Source: an uncultured Eubacteriales bacterium (lineage in GTDB: Bacteria; Bacillota; Clostridia; Oscillospirales; Acutalibacteraceae). Taken from it: a stretch of 64,000 bases of DNA. The stretch spans positions 1 to 64,000 of the forward strand of contig CAKSLH010000002.1 of NCBI GenBank assembly GCA_934466515.1, read 5' to 3'. Both the position numbers and the translations under genes were made by a program. Below are positions 1 through 6,678 of the stretch, piece after piece; the stretch's first letter is position 1, and every line of letters begins with the position of its first letter. The notes below the pieces were generated by a model. That model was not told where the DNA came from and searched no databases. It worked only from the letters and a program-made list of their open reading frames with translations.

Positions 1-32
1 CTTGGCTGTACTAATAGACCGAGGGCTTGACC
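1..32 (+). rRNA. 23S rRNA, 3' end only
   Basis: The window opens inside the conserved 3' terminus of bacterial 23S rRNA: the string tactaatagaccgag followed by ggcttgacc is the usual end of the molecule. Only about 32 bases are present, so the rest of the rRNA operon lies upstream of the window. Confidence 0.88.
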
Positions 33-88
33 TATTTTCGTTCCTCCATTACTTGTTCAGTTTTTAGGGTGTGAATTTTTTTGGATTT

Positions 89-164
89 GCACCATTAGCT
101 CAGTTGGTAGAGCACCTGACTCTTAATCAGGGTGTCCCGGGTTCGAATCCCTGATGGTGCACCA
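89..164 (+). tRNA. tRNA-Lys (CTT)
   Basis: A full 76-base cloverleaf with encoded CCA. The acceptor stem GCACCAT pairs with ATGGTGC, the anticodon stem CCTGA/TCAGG carries the loop CTCTTAA with anticodon CTT (Lys), and the T loop reads GTTCGAATCC. It lies between 23S and 5S rRNA genes. Confidence 0.97.
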
Positions 165-180
165 TTTTTTTGGTATATAC

Positions 181-256
181 GGCCCGTTGGTCAAGTGGCC
201 TAAGACTCCGGCCTCTCACGCCGGCAACAGCGGTTCGAATCCGCTACGGGTCACCA
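181..256 (+). tRNA. tRNA-Glu (CTC)
   Basis: A 76-base cloverleaf with encoded CCA. The acceptor arm GGCCCGT pairs with ACGGGTC (one G-T pair), and the anticodon stem CCGGC/GCCGG holds loop CTCTCAC with anticodon CTC (Glu). It sits 16 bases after tRNA-Lys in the same spacer. Confidence 0.96.
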
Positions 257-293
257 TATCTTTCGGTTCACCGTTAGATATACAATTTAATCA

Positions 294-410
<117 letters not shown>

Positions 411-414
411 CTTT

Positions 415-490
415 GCCTTAATAGCTCAGTCGGTAGAGCACTCGGCTGTTAACCGAGTTGTCGTAGGTTCGAGTCCTACTTGAGGCGCCA
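415..490 (+). tRNA. tRNA-Asn (GTT)
   Basis: A 76-base cloverleaf starting 4 bases after 5S rRNA, with encoded CCA. The anticodon stem CTCGG/CCGAG carries loop CTGTTAA with anticodon GTT (Asn), and the T loop reads GTTCGAGTCC. It is the last gene of the rRNA operon. Confidence 0.97.
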
Positions 491-521
491 GACCTGTGCG
501 ACTATAAAGCACAAAAGCCCA

Positions 522-550
522 AAACCCTTGAGAAATCAAGGGTTTTTCGC
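522..550 (+). terminator. rRNA/tRNA operon terminator
   Basis: The arms aaacccttga and tcaagggttt pair perfectly around a gaaa loop and run into a T tract. It lies 32 bases after tRNA-Asn, as expected for the intrinsic terminator of the rRNA operon. Confidence 0.9.
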
Positions 551-719
551 TGTTTTAGGGGCAATTTTTAAAAGATAATTTTAGGGCACAAAACTCAATA
601 AAATGTTCGACTAAAAGGACTTGAACCGGGGAAATGTATATTTCTCGAAATCAGACCTCATTTTTTATATGAGAATTTATTGCTACCTCACCACTCGGAC
701 TCGAACTAAAGTTATATAT
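551..719. other. intergenic with two tRNA T-arm-like motifs
   Basis: No gene is visible. On the minus strand two strings resemble the T arm and 3' part of tRNAs: GGTTCAAGTCC (complement of 615-625) and GTTCGAGTCC (complement of about 697-706). Neither is embedded in a foldable cloverleaf. They may be tRNA or attachment-site debris left by the integrative element that follows, but that is an inference. Confidence 0.35.
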
Positions 720-767
720 AGACCGTAATTTCTTTATTATATATAAAGATTTTACGGTCTTTTTTTA
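720..767 (+). terminator. terminator-like hairpin upstream of parA
   Basis: AGACCGTAA (720-728) pairs with TTTACGGTCT (751-760) around an AT-rich loop and is followed by a run of seven T. It could end transcription entering from the rRNA side or act as a leader terminator for parA, whose ribosome site begins 60 bases on. Confidence 0.75.
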
Positions 768-842
768 TGCCTTTTTTTCCTCCTTACAGACGAATACATA
801 GCCGAATTAACATCGGTAAAAAAAGAACAAGGAGGTTACAAA

Positions 843-1730
843 GTGAACTGTAAAGTAATTGCAATCGAAAATCAGAAAGGAGGTACGGGTAAATCCACTA
901 CGGCATTGAACCTCGGCGTCGGTCTTAAAATGAAAGGCAAAAAGGTTTTACTTATTGACGCCGATTCGCAGGGGTGCGGGTGTCCGGTGGGCACCTCTGC
1001 CGTAGGCAGAAGCACCGACCGAGCCGGTAGGCGAGACTCACTTTCCATCAGTCTCGGAATCAAAAGACCGGACGAGTTAGATGTTTCCCTTGCAACCTTA
1101 ATGAGTAAGGTAATCGACAACAAACCGTTTGATGATGACTACGGCATCATTCATTGCAACGAGGGTATCGACCTCATGCCCTGTAATGTGGAACTGTCCG
1201 GCATTGAAAGTTATCTCTTTACGGTAATGAGCCGAGAGTGCATTATGAGAACCTATGTCAATCAGGTTAAAAAGAATTATGATTACATTCTTATTGATTG
1301 CACCCCGTCGCTCGGACTTCTGCCAATCAACGCTTTTGTTGCGGCGGACAGTATTATCGTACCGAGTCAGCCGAGAATTTTGTCTACCAAAGGTCTTGAC
1401 CTGTTATTGCGTACTTATTCGCAGGTAAAGCGCGGTATCAATCCCGAGCTTAAAATCGACGGTATCCTCTTTACAATGGTGGACGCACGAACCGTAAATG
1501 ACAGGTCGGTAATTGAGTCAATGCGCGAGACTTTCGGAATGAAAATCAATGTGTTTGACACCTTTATCCCTGCCTCCGTGCGAGTTACCGAAGCAAATAT
1601 GGAGGGCAAAAGCATTTTTGCCTATGACGGCAAATGTAAGGTCGCCGACGCATACAAAAATCTGACGAAGGAGGTGTTGGATATTGCCGCGCGTGAAAAA
1701 GCTCGATTTAGGAATGACGGCTCTCGATGA
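843..1730 (+). CDS. parA: ParA/Soj-family partition ATPase of a Tn1549-like element
   Basis: ParA ATPases of conjugative elements bind DNA and ATP and help keep the circular form. The deviant Walker A box KGGTGKST lies at residues 12-19, the second box IDADSQG at about 39-44, and the Walker B-like YILIDCTPSLG further on, in 295 residues. The start is GTG 843, 7 bases after a perfect AAGGAGG (829-835). The protein resembles ParA of Tn1549-type elements over its length, except for about 20 extra residues (45-64, rich in Gly, Cys and Arg) between DSQG and DSLSISLG, where relatives read straight through. These residues are encoded by a hairpin-rich stretch (973-1016). The insertion is in frame, but it falls next to the nucleotide site, so activity is doubtful. 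parB overlaps its 3' end. Confidence 0.88.
   Translation: MNCKVIAIENQKGGTGKSTTALNLGVGLKMKGKKVLLIDADSQGCGCPVGTSAVGRSTDRAGRRDSLSISLGIKRPDELDVSLATLMSKVIDNKPFDDDYGIIHCNEGIDLMPCNVELSGIESYLFTVMSRECIMRTYVNQVKKNYDYILIDCTPSLGLLPINAFVAADSIIVPSQPRILSTKGLDLLLRTYSQVKRGINPELKIDGILFTMVDARTVNDRSVIESMRETFGMKINVFDTFIPASVRVTEANMEGKSIFAYDGKCKVADAYKNLTKEVLDIAAREKARFRNDGSR
973..1016 (+). repeat. structured palindromic insertion inside parA
   Basis: GGTGC (973-977) pairs with GCACC (1012-1016) and encloses two hairpins: GGTG(T) 979-983 with (G)CACC 991-995, and TCTGCC 996-1001 with GGCAGA 1005-1010 around GTA. This gives a three-way junction. It coincides with the extra residues in ParA that family members lack, which suggests a small palindromic element inserted in frame. 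No second copy was seen in the window. Confidence 0.55.
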
Positions 1731-2715
1731 GTTGTTTATGAATGACAAGGAACGAGCCGAAAATAAACTCCCGAAAATCTTTGATATCCCACTTTCGGAA
1801 ATCGACGATTTCCCCGGTCACCCCTACCGCGTTCTTGATGATGAAGATATGCAGAACCTTATGGAAAGTATAAAGGAAAGAGGGGTTATCACTCCTGCTA
1901 TGGTACGAAAAAAGGAAGACGGCAGATATGAGATGATTTCCGGTCATAGGCGTAAACACGCTTCCGAAAGGCTTGGGCTTGAAACCTTGCGTTGTGAGAT
2001 TGTGGAGGTAAGCCGTGATGAAGCAATCATTTTAATGGTTGACTCTAACAGTCAGCGCTCGGAAATTGCCCCAACAGATAAAGGCAAAGCCTATAAAATG
2101 AAGTTGGAAGCAATCAAAAGACAGCAAGGTGAGCGTACAGATTTAACTTCTGTCTCATCGGGACAGAAGTTAAATGGAAAGACATCAAGAGAAATACTTG
2201 CTGAAAACTCAGAAGATAGCAATACTCAAATCCAACGCTATATCCGCCTTACCAACCTTGTGCCTGAACTGCAAGACTTTGTGGATAAAGGTCAGATGAA
2301 AATGCGTCCCGCCGTTGAGCTTTCCTACCGTAAAAACGGCACAACAGACGGCGAAAACAGCGGTAAAAACCGCAGAGAAAACCGCCAAAGCCGCAAAGAA
2401 AACGGCGGAAACTTCTGCAAAAGCCGCCAAAATGGCAGCACAGGTGGCTCGTCAGGCGGCGCAAGCGGCATACAAGGCGGCGGTTGTTACGGCAAAAGCC
2501 ATAGCCGCCGCAGTAAAAGCGGCGATTGTAGGAATAAAGGCACTTGTTGCAGCCATAGCCGCAGGCGGATGGGTTGCAGTTGTTATTATCGTGGTGATAT
2601 GCCTTATCGCTCTGATTGCCGGATGGCAGATTGTCAAGCAAGTGCAACACCGCAAAAGACTTCAAAAGGAGATTTCCACCCTAGGCATTTTCTGGGTCTT
2701 GTGTTAATTAAATAG
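1684..2715 (+). pseudogene. parB: ParB partition protein, 3' part replaced by out-of-frame CHAP-gene sequence
   Basis: ParB-type proteins load on parS sites and work with ParA. The start is TTG 1684, 9 bases after AAGGAGG (1668-1674), overlapping the parA end in another frame. Residues 1 to about 215 look normal: ParB box with SGHRRKHASERLG and a helix-turn-helix region ending MRPAVELSY. From about base 2330 the frame leaves ParB and reads the lysine/alanine-rich 5' part of a CHAP hydrolase gene in the wrong frame, giving a tail full of Gly, Arg, Ser and Cys up to 2715. The simplest reading is a large deletion that fused parB to the hydrolase gene and removed the transfer genes between them. 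The N-terminal domain may still be made; the C-terminal dimer domain is missing. Confidence 0.75.
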
Positions 2716-3719
2716 ACAACTTTTTGAAGCTCCTCATCAGAAACATGATGAAAATCTGTTCCTTTAGGAAAGAAAAAGCGCAAAATGTCATTGGTATTTT
2801 CGTTAGTACCTCTCTGCCAAGGCTTATGGGGTTCGGCAAAATAAATTTCCGTATTTAATTCTTTTTCAATCGCATGGAACTCGGCAAACTCAGAGCCGTT
2901 GTCTAAACTGATACTTTTTACCGGAAGATCCTTCAACAAACGGCAGATAACTTCCTTTGTAAGAGAAGCTTCCCTCTTTTCCAATAAACCGGCTCTGAGA
3001 AATCTGCTTTTCCGATCTACCTGCGTTACAAGCAGTCCTTTACCGATGCCGCCATATACCGTATCTCCCTCCCAGTCTCCAAATCTTGTTCTCAGGCGTA
3101 TTTCATCAGGCCATTCAGGAATAATTCGATCCGGCTGAATGCTATTGTAATTCGCATTCCTTGTTTGAATTCTCTTACCGCGCCTCCGCAGGTTCCTTTT
3201 TACAGTAATATTTGGAAACAGGTTTAATTTTATGTTACGATAAACAGTGGAGACACATATTGTTTTCCTCTCCGGAAACTCTTTGTGCCAGCGGCCGCAA
3301 ATTGTCTCAGGCGACCAATAATTGCGCAAATTATTGATAATGTAATTCCAATCATCCGTTAGGGGTTTTAGTGCTGTTCTTGCTTTTTCTTTTCGGCGTT
3401 GCATATAAAGCTTCTGTGCGCGCCAAGGGCTGTACCAATAGGCGTTGGTTGTTTTTCTGTGAGGTTTGCATAGCGGTTTGTTTCGTTTGACCTCACGGCT
3501 AATTGAAGATGGGGCACGGTCAAGAATTTCTGCGATTTTTCGTAAATTCAACCCCTCTGACAAAAGTTTTTGTAGATATTTTCTTTCTTCTAGTGTAAAA
3601 TGTGTATAGGACAATATATTAACCTCCGTGTCTTGTATTTGTGGTGATTACATTTTACACTTTGGTTGATATATTGTCTATTCTTTTTTCCTTTGTTGCA
3701 CTTCGTATTATAACCTACT
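2625..3719 (-). mobile_element. IS30-family insertion sequence, about 1095 bp
   Basis: One transposase gene is flanked by imperfect inverted ends of about 25-30 bp; the best core is aagtgcaaca (2640-2649) against tgttgcactt (3694-3703). The target repeat GAT is at 2622-2624 and 3720-3722. The ends were fixed by the interrupted CHAP gene: joining 2624 to 3723 restores its frame and its expected GSCFG sequence. The length fits the IS30 family (usually 1.0-1.25 kb). The intact transposase suggests a recent insertion. Confidence 0.87.
2634..3614 (-). CDS. IS30-family transposase
   Basis: This is a 326-residue DDE transposase that moves the surrounding element. An N-terminal helix-turn-helix typical of IS30 (FTLEERKYLQKLL, then ISREVKRNK) covers residues 5-45. 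The catalytic core shows the first Asp in GDWEGD, the second in LDNGSEF and the Glu in RGTNENTNDILR. The stop codon lies inside the left inverted repeat. It starts at ATG 3614 and no frameshift or stop is visible, so the enzyme looks functional. It reads opposite to the interrupted hydrolase gene. Confidence 0.95.
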   Translation of the reverse strand: MSYTHFTLEERKYLQKLLSEGLNLRKIAEILDRAPSSISREVKRNKPLCKPHRKTTNAYWYSPWRAQKLYMQRRKEKARTALKPLTDDWNYIINNLRNYWSPETICGRWHKEFPERKTICVSTVYRNIKLNLFPNITVKRNLRRRGKRIQTRNANYNSIQPDRIIPEWPDEIRLRTRFGDWEGDTVYGGIGKGLLVTQVDRKSRFLRAGLLEKREASLTKEVICRLLKDLPVKSISLDNGSEFAEFHAIEKELNTEIYFAEPHKPWQRGTNENTNDILRFFFPKGTDFHHVSDEELQKVVYLINTRPRKCLGWKSPFEVFCGVALA

Positions 3720-4686
3720 GATCTTGCTTCGGTATTTTCTTTAGCGGTGACGATACGGGTAACGGACTTAATATGCAGACCGTTATTTCAGATATGAATG
3801 CCGAGTATCAGGCAAAAATAAACGAGACAAAAGGCACGGTCGCGTATGATGTTCTTGAAATGTCAGGCACCCGTGCCGTATGGCTGGAGGTTCTCTCGGT
3901 TTACGCCGTTAAAACCGCAGGCGATCCGAACAATCCGCAGGAGGTTGCGTCTATTGACGAGAGCAAACGGCAGATATTAAAGGAACTCTTTTGGGCAATG
4001 AATAAAATTTCCTTTAATACGGCGTCAAGGACCGAGAATGTTGTGAACGAAACTGATGACGGCAACGGTAATATTGTCGAAACAACAGAAAGCGTTACGA
4101 GAACTTATCTGTATATTCGGGTAACGCATAAAACGCCGGATGAAATGGCGCAGCAGTACGGTTTTACCGATGAGCAAAAGGAACAACTCAGAGAGCTTTT
4201 ATCGGATAAAAATAAAAAGATGTGGAACGGAGTTCTGTACGGTTATTATGCCGGCGGCGAGGATATTGTTTCGGTTGCACTTTCTCAGCTCGGTAACAAA
4301 GGCGGCGAGCCTTATTGGAGATGGTACGGTTTCGGTTCTTGTGTTGAGTGGTGCTGTTGCTTTGTCTCGTGGTGCGCCAATGAATGCGGCTAAATTGACG
4401 CAGGTGTTATTCCGAAGTATGCAGGGACTTCCACCGGCGTAAATTGGTTTAAGGAACGCGGACAGTGGCTTGACGGACAGGCAGAACCGTCATCGGGAAT
4501 GATTATCTTCTATGATTGGGCGAAAAACGGACTTGACGGGCAGGCGGATCATACCGCTATCGTCTGGAAAGTGGAAAACGGTTATGTCTATACCATTGAA
4601 GGTAATTGGGACGATCAATGTCAGACTTCTTGCAGACCTATCGGTGAGTATCTGATACTTGGGTACGGTGTACCGAATTACTAATT

Positions 4687-4732
4687 AGAATGGCTATTGC
4701 AAATAAGATTTCCTGTTTACAATAGCCATTCT
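4687..4732. terminator. bidirectional terminator between convergent genes
   Basis: A perfect 13-bp inverted repeat, AGAATGGCTATTG (4687-4699) against CAATAGCCATTCT (4720-4732), lies between the CHAP remnant (plus) and the XRE gene (minus), with T-rich sequence on the right side. Confidence 0.85.
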
Positions 4733-5041
4733 TTATTCTTTTAGACCTTTAGCTAAATCAATTAAGGTTTCTAACTGCTTCCTATCTAAGCCCTTCGCAA
4801 CTAACAGTAATTCATGTTCTTTCGCCGGGTTAACTGATTCCAAATCGAAAAATTCCATAGGCTTTATGTTTAGAAATTCACATATATAGAAAAATGCTGT
4901 CATAGATGGATAGCTGATGCCGGTTTCAATATTATTGATATAGCTCGGACTTTGTCCAATGGATAAACTCATATCCCTCGCTGAAACACCTTTATTAATT
5001 CTTAATTTGGATAATCTTTGGCTAAAATCCTTATGTTCCAT
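4733..5041 (-). CDS. XRE-family transcriptional regulator
   Basis: A 102-residue Cro/CI-type repressor. The helix-turn-helix covers residues 8-62 (LSKLRINKGVSARDMSLSIG, then YINNIETG and PSMTAFFYICEFLNI), followed by a short alpha-helical tail (KEHELLLVAKGLDRKQLETL) of the kind used for dimerisation. Such regulators are common at the edges of Tn1549-like elements, and its place among element debris suggests it belonged to the mobile element. It converges with the CHAP remnant through a shared terminator. Its target is unknown; autoregulation would be usual for the family. Confidence 0.88.
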   Translation of the reverse strand: MEHKDFSQRLSKLRINKGVSARDMSLSIGQSPSYINNIETGISYPSMTAFFYICEFLNIKPMEFFDLESVNPAKEHELLLVAKGLDRKQLETLIDLAKGLKE

Positions 5042-5069
5042 TTAATTCGCATTTGCTTTATATAATTGT

Positions 5070-5097
5070 ACTATACACAAGCCTTAATATTATCCAA
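5070..5097 (-). promoter_or_regulatory. possible promoter of the XRE gene
   Basis: On the minus strand TTGGAT (5097-5092) and TATAGT (5075-5070) are separated by 16 bases and lie about 30 bases before the XRE start. The match to the housekeeping consensus is fair, and no other candidate is better. Confidence 0.4.
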
Positions 5098-5240
5098 AGA
5101 AATCATTAAAAATATTTGACATACACAATTTAATTGGATTTAATATATTAAAGCATATGAAATGGTTAGTAAGGTGCAATTTCCCTTTCCTGTCTGCTGC
5201 TTTACTTACTTTTTGTTTTGCTGTCCGCTTTTTTAATATA

Positions 5241-5381
5241 CATCCAACCACATTAAAATCGGCAGAGCGTAAGATTTCAAAATCGAAAGAGATTACTTTC
5301 AACCGAGATGAAGCGGATATGCTGGGATAGGACGGTATGGCTGCCGTCGCAAATACAATGGCAATGTTCGGACGAGGATAG
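5241..5381 (+). pseudogene. decayed protein fragment, unknown family
   Basis: One frame reads with protein-like composition (KEITFNRDEADMLG, stop, DGMAAVANTMAMFGRG, stop), with TAG 5328-5330 interrupting an otherwise continuous run. There is no start codon or ribosome site in front. It may be another piece of the conjugative element, but I do not recognise the family. Coding status is inferred only from the frame continuing after the stop. Confidence 0.3.
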
Positions 5382-5459
5382 TAAACGATAAGGTAATTAC
5401 ACAATATATGAATGAATCATTGGCAAAACTACTGTAAATAAAACGAATAAAAACTTTAC

Positions 5460-5479
5460 TTGTGTAAAAAATGACACAA
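5460..5479. promoter_or_regulatory. inverted repeat upstream of the LacI gene
   Basis: TTGTGT and ACACAA form a 6+6 inverted repeat with an 8-base AT-rich spacer, 124 bases before the regulator gene, in an otherwise featureless stretch (5382-5602). It could be an operator for the LacI protein or a catabolite site. The match to any consensus is weak. Confidence 0.25.
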
Positions 5480-5602
5480 AAAACAGCATTTCGTAAGAAG
5501 AACTACTGAAAATGTAAGATATTCGCACTACCAAATTAAGATGAATTATGATATTATAAAAATAAGCAAATCGGACTTAAATAAGTAAATGGGGAGAGGT
5601 TA

Positions 5603-6622
5603 ATGGCAGAAAGAGTAAAAAAAGTTACGATGGAAGATATTGCACTAAAGATGAATGTGTCAAGAGCGCTTGTCTCATATGCGTTGGCAGATAAGTATGG
5701 TGTCAGCGAAGAGATGAAGAAGCAGATTCTGACCGCGGCAGTTGAAATGGGATATTTCGACCGCAGTTCTGTGCCGAAAAAGAATCGAAAAGAAGTGCAT
5801 GTTTTGATTGGAGCAGAATTTGTTAATGAAGGAAGCTTTTTTACAAGAATTATTGCAGGAATTGAAGATGGAGTGCGATTGCAGAAGCTGAATATGAATC
5901 TGATTACTTTTCGGGAAGAAAGTGAGATGAACGGAATAATAGGCAAGGTTACGGGCTCCAATACATATGGGCTGGTTGTGATACGCCAAGTTTCCGATGA
6001 GATGACAGAACTGCTTGCCAAGGTTCAGATACCAAAGGTCTTTGTTGATTTGATTTCTCCACATTCTTCTTTTTATGATTATGAAGTGAGAAGCAATGAT
6101 TTTGGTAATATGATTAACCTGACAGAATATCTGATTCGAAAAGGACACAAGAAAATTTTATTTGTCGGAGATATTACATGGGCATTGAGCTATGAAGAAC
6201 GGTATAGAGGTTATCTTTATACAATGAACAAATACGGATTGATTCCGAAAGCTGTGATTGATTCAAATATTAATAAGAAACTTCCGTATAATCGTGAGGG
6301 AATCAGACAGCTTTTGAAACACAATGACTGTACAGCATTTATCTGTATGAGTGACGGTGTTGCAGATTATGTGTATGAGGATATCAAGGCACATGGACTT
6401 CGCATACCAGAGGATATTTCAGTTGTTGGATTTGATGATGTTACGAAGTCTGCAAAACTCGATCCACCTTTGACAACGATGCATATTCCGAAATTTGAAA
6501 TGGGAAAAGTTGCTTTTGATTTGTTGACGGATCAGTATCGCGAAGGAAGCCACAGCAAAACCATAAACTTGAATGCAGATTTAAAGGAAAGAAAATCTGT
6601 CTGCCAATATATAGAATCATAA
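5603..6622 (+). CDS. LacI-family transcriptional regulator of the mannoside locus
   Basis: A 339-residue sugar-responsive repressor. The N-terminal LacI helix-turn-helix lies at residues 8-30 (VTMEDIALKMNVSRALVSYA), followed by a hinge and a periplasmic-binding-protein-like effector domain (about 65-335) with the family strings ILFVGDITW, VADYVYEDIKAHG and DISVVGFDD. The ATG start has gggagagg in front. It stands first in the plus-strand locus and is followed after 56 bases by the lipoprotein and transporter genes, so it most likely controls them in response to a mannose-containing oligosaccharide. The effector is an inference from the enzymes downstream. Confidence 0.92.
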   Translation: MAERVKKVTMEDIALKMNVSRALVSYALADKYGVSEEMKKQILTAAVEMGYFDRSSVPKKNRKEVHVLIGAEFVNEGSFFTRIIAGIEDGVRLQKLNMNLITFREESEMNGIIGKVTGSNTYGLVVIRQVSDEMTELLAKVQIPKVFVDLISPHSSFYDYEVRSNDFGNMINLTEYLIRKGHKKILFVGDITWALSYEERYRGYLYTMNKYGLIPKAVIDSNINKKLPYNREGIRQLLKHNDCTAFICMSDGVADYVYEDIKAHGLRIPEDISVVGFDDVTKSAKLDPPLTTMHIPKFEMGKVAFDLLTDQYREGSHSKTINLNADLKERKSVCQYIES

Positions 6623-6678
6623 GAATGTTAATTTTTCGGATTTTCCGAATGATTATACATATAACAGGAGGTTATAAG

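Larger units (their letters stand above)
2315..4684 (+). pseudogene. CHAP/NlpC-type peptidoglycan hydrolase of a conjugative element, interrupted
   Basis: The remains come from the transfer-apparatus cell-wall hydrolase of Tn1549-like elements. Bases 2315-2624 encode the typical Lys-Thr-Ala repeats and a transmembrane segment (AAGGWVAVVIIVVICLI). The gene resumes at 3723 with SCFGIFF and continues through the stalk to a CHAP-like domain (CVEWCCCFVSWCANECG, and later DHTAIVWKV). Removing the IS30 element with one copy of the target GAT restores a continuous frame. Three lesions are visible: the 5' end is missing and fused to parB near 2330, the IS30 element sits in it, and TAA at 4391-4393 replaces the expected aromatic residue after ECG. 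The last 97 codons after that stop are otherwise intact to TAA 4682. The catalytic Cys and His can be picked out, but no functional protein is expected. Confidence 0.85.

Noticed and set aside
2249..2665. Cys/Tyr-rich minus-strand frame
   Set aside because: It mirrors the repetitive Lys-Thr-Ala coding region of the CHAP gene on the other strand, with no ribosome site and low-complexity composition.
2315..2707. Separate 130-residue Lys/Ala-rich membrane protein
   Set aside because: It is the surviving 5' part of the CHAP hydrolase gene. Its last codons read into the IS30 end, and its start is only a TTG created by the parB fusion context.
5090..5404. 104-codon minus-strand frame
   Set aside because: Its composition is not protein-like and it has no ribosome site. 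The plus-strand fragment at 5241-5381 is the better explanation.
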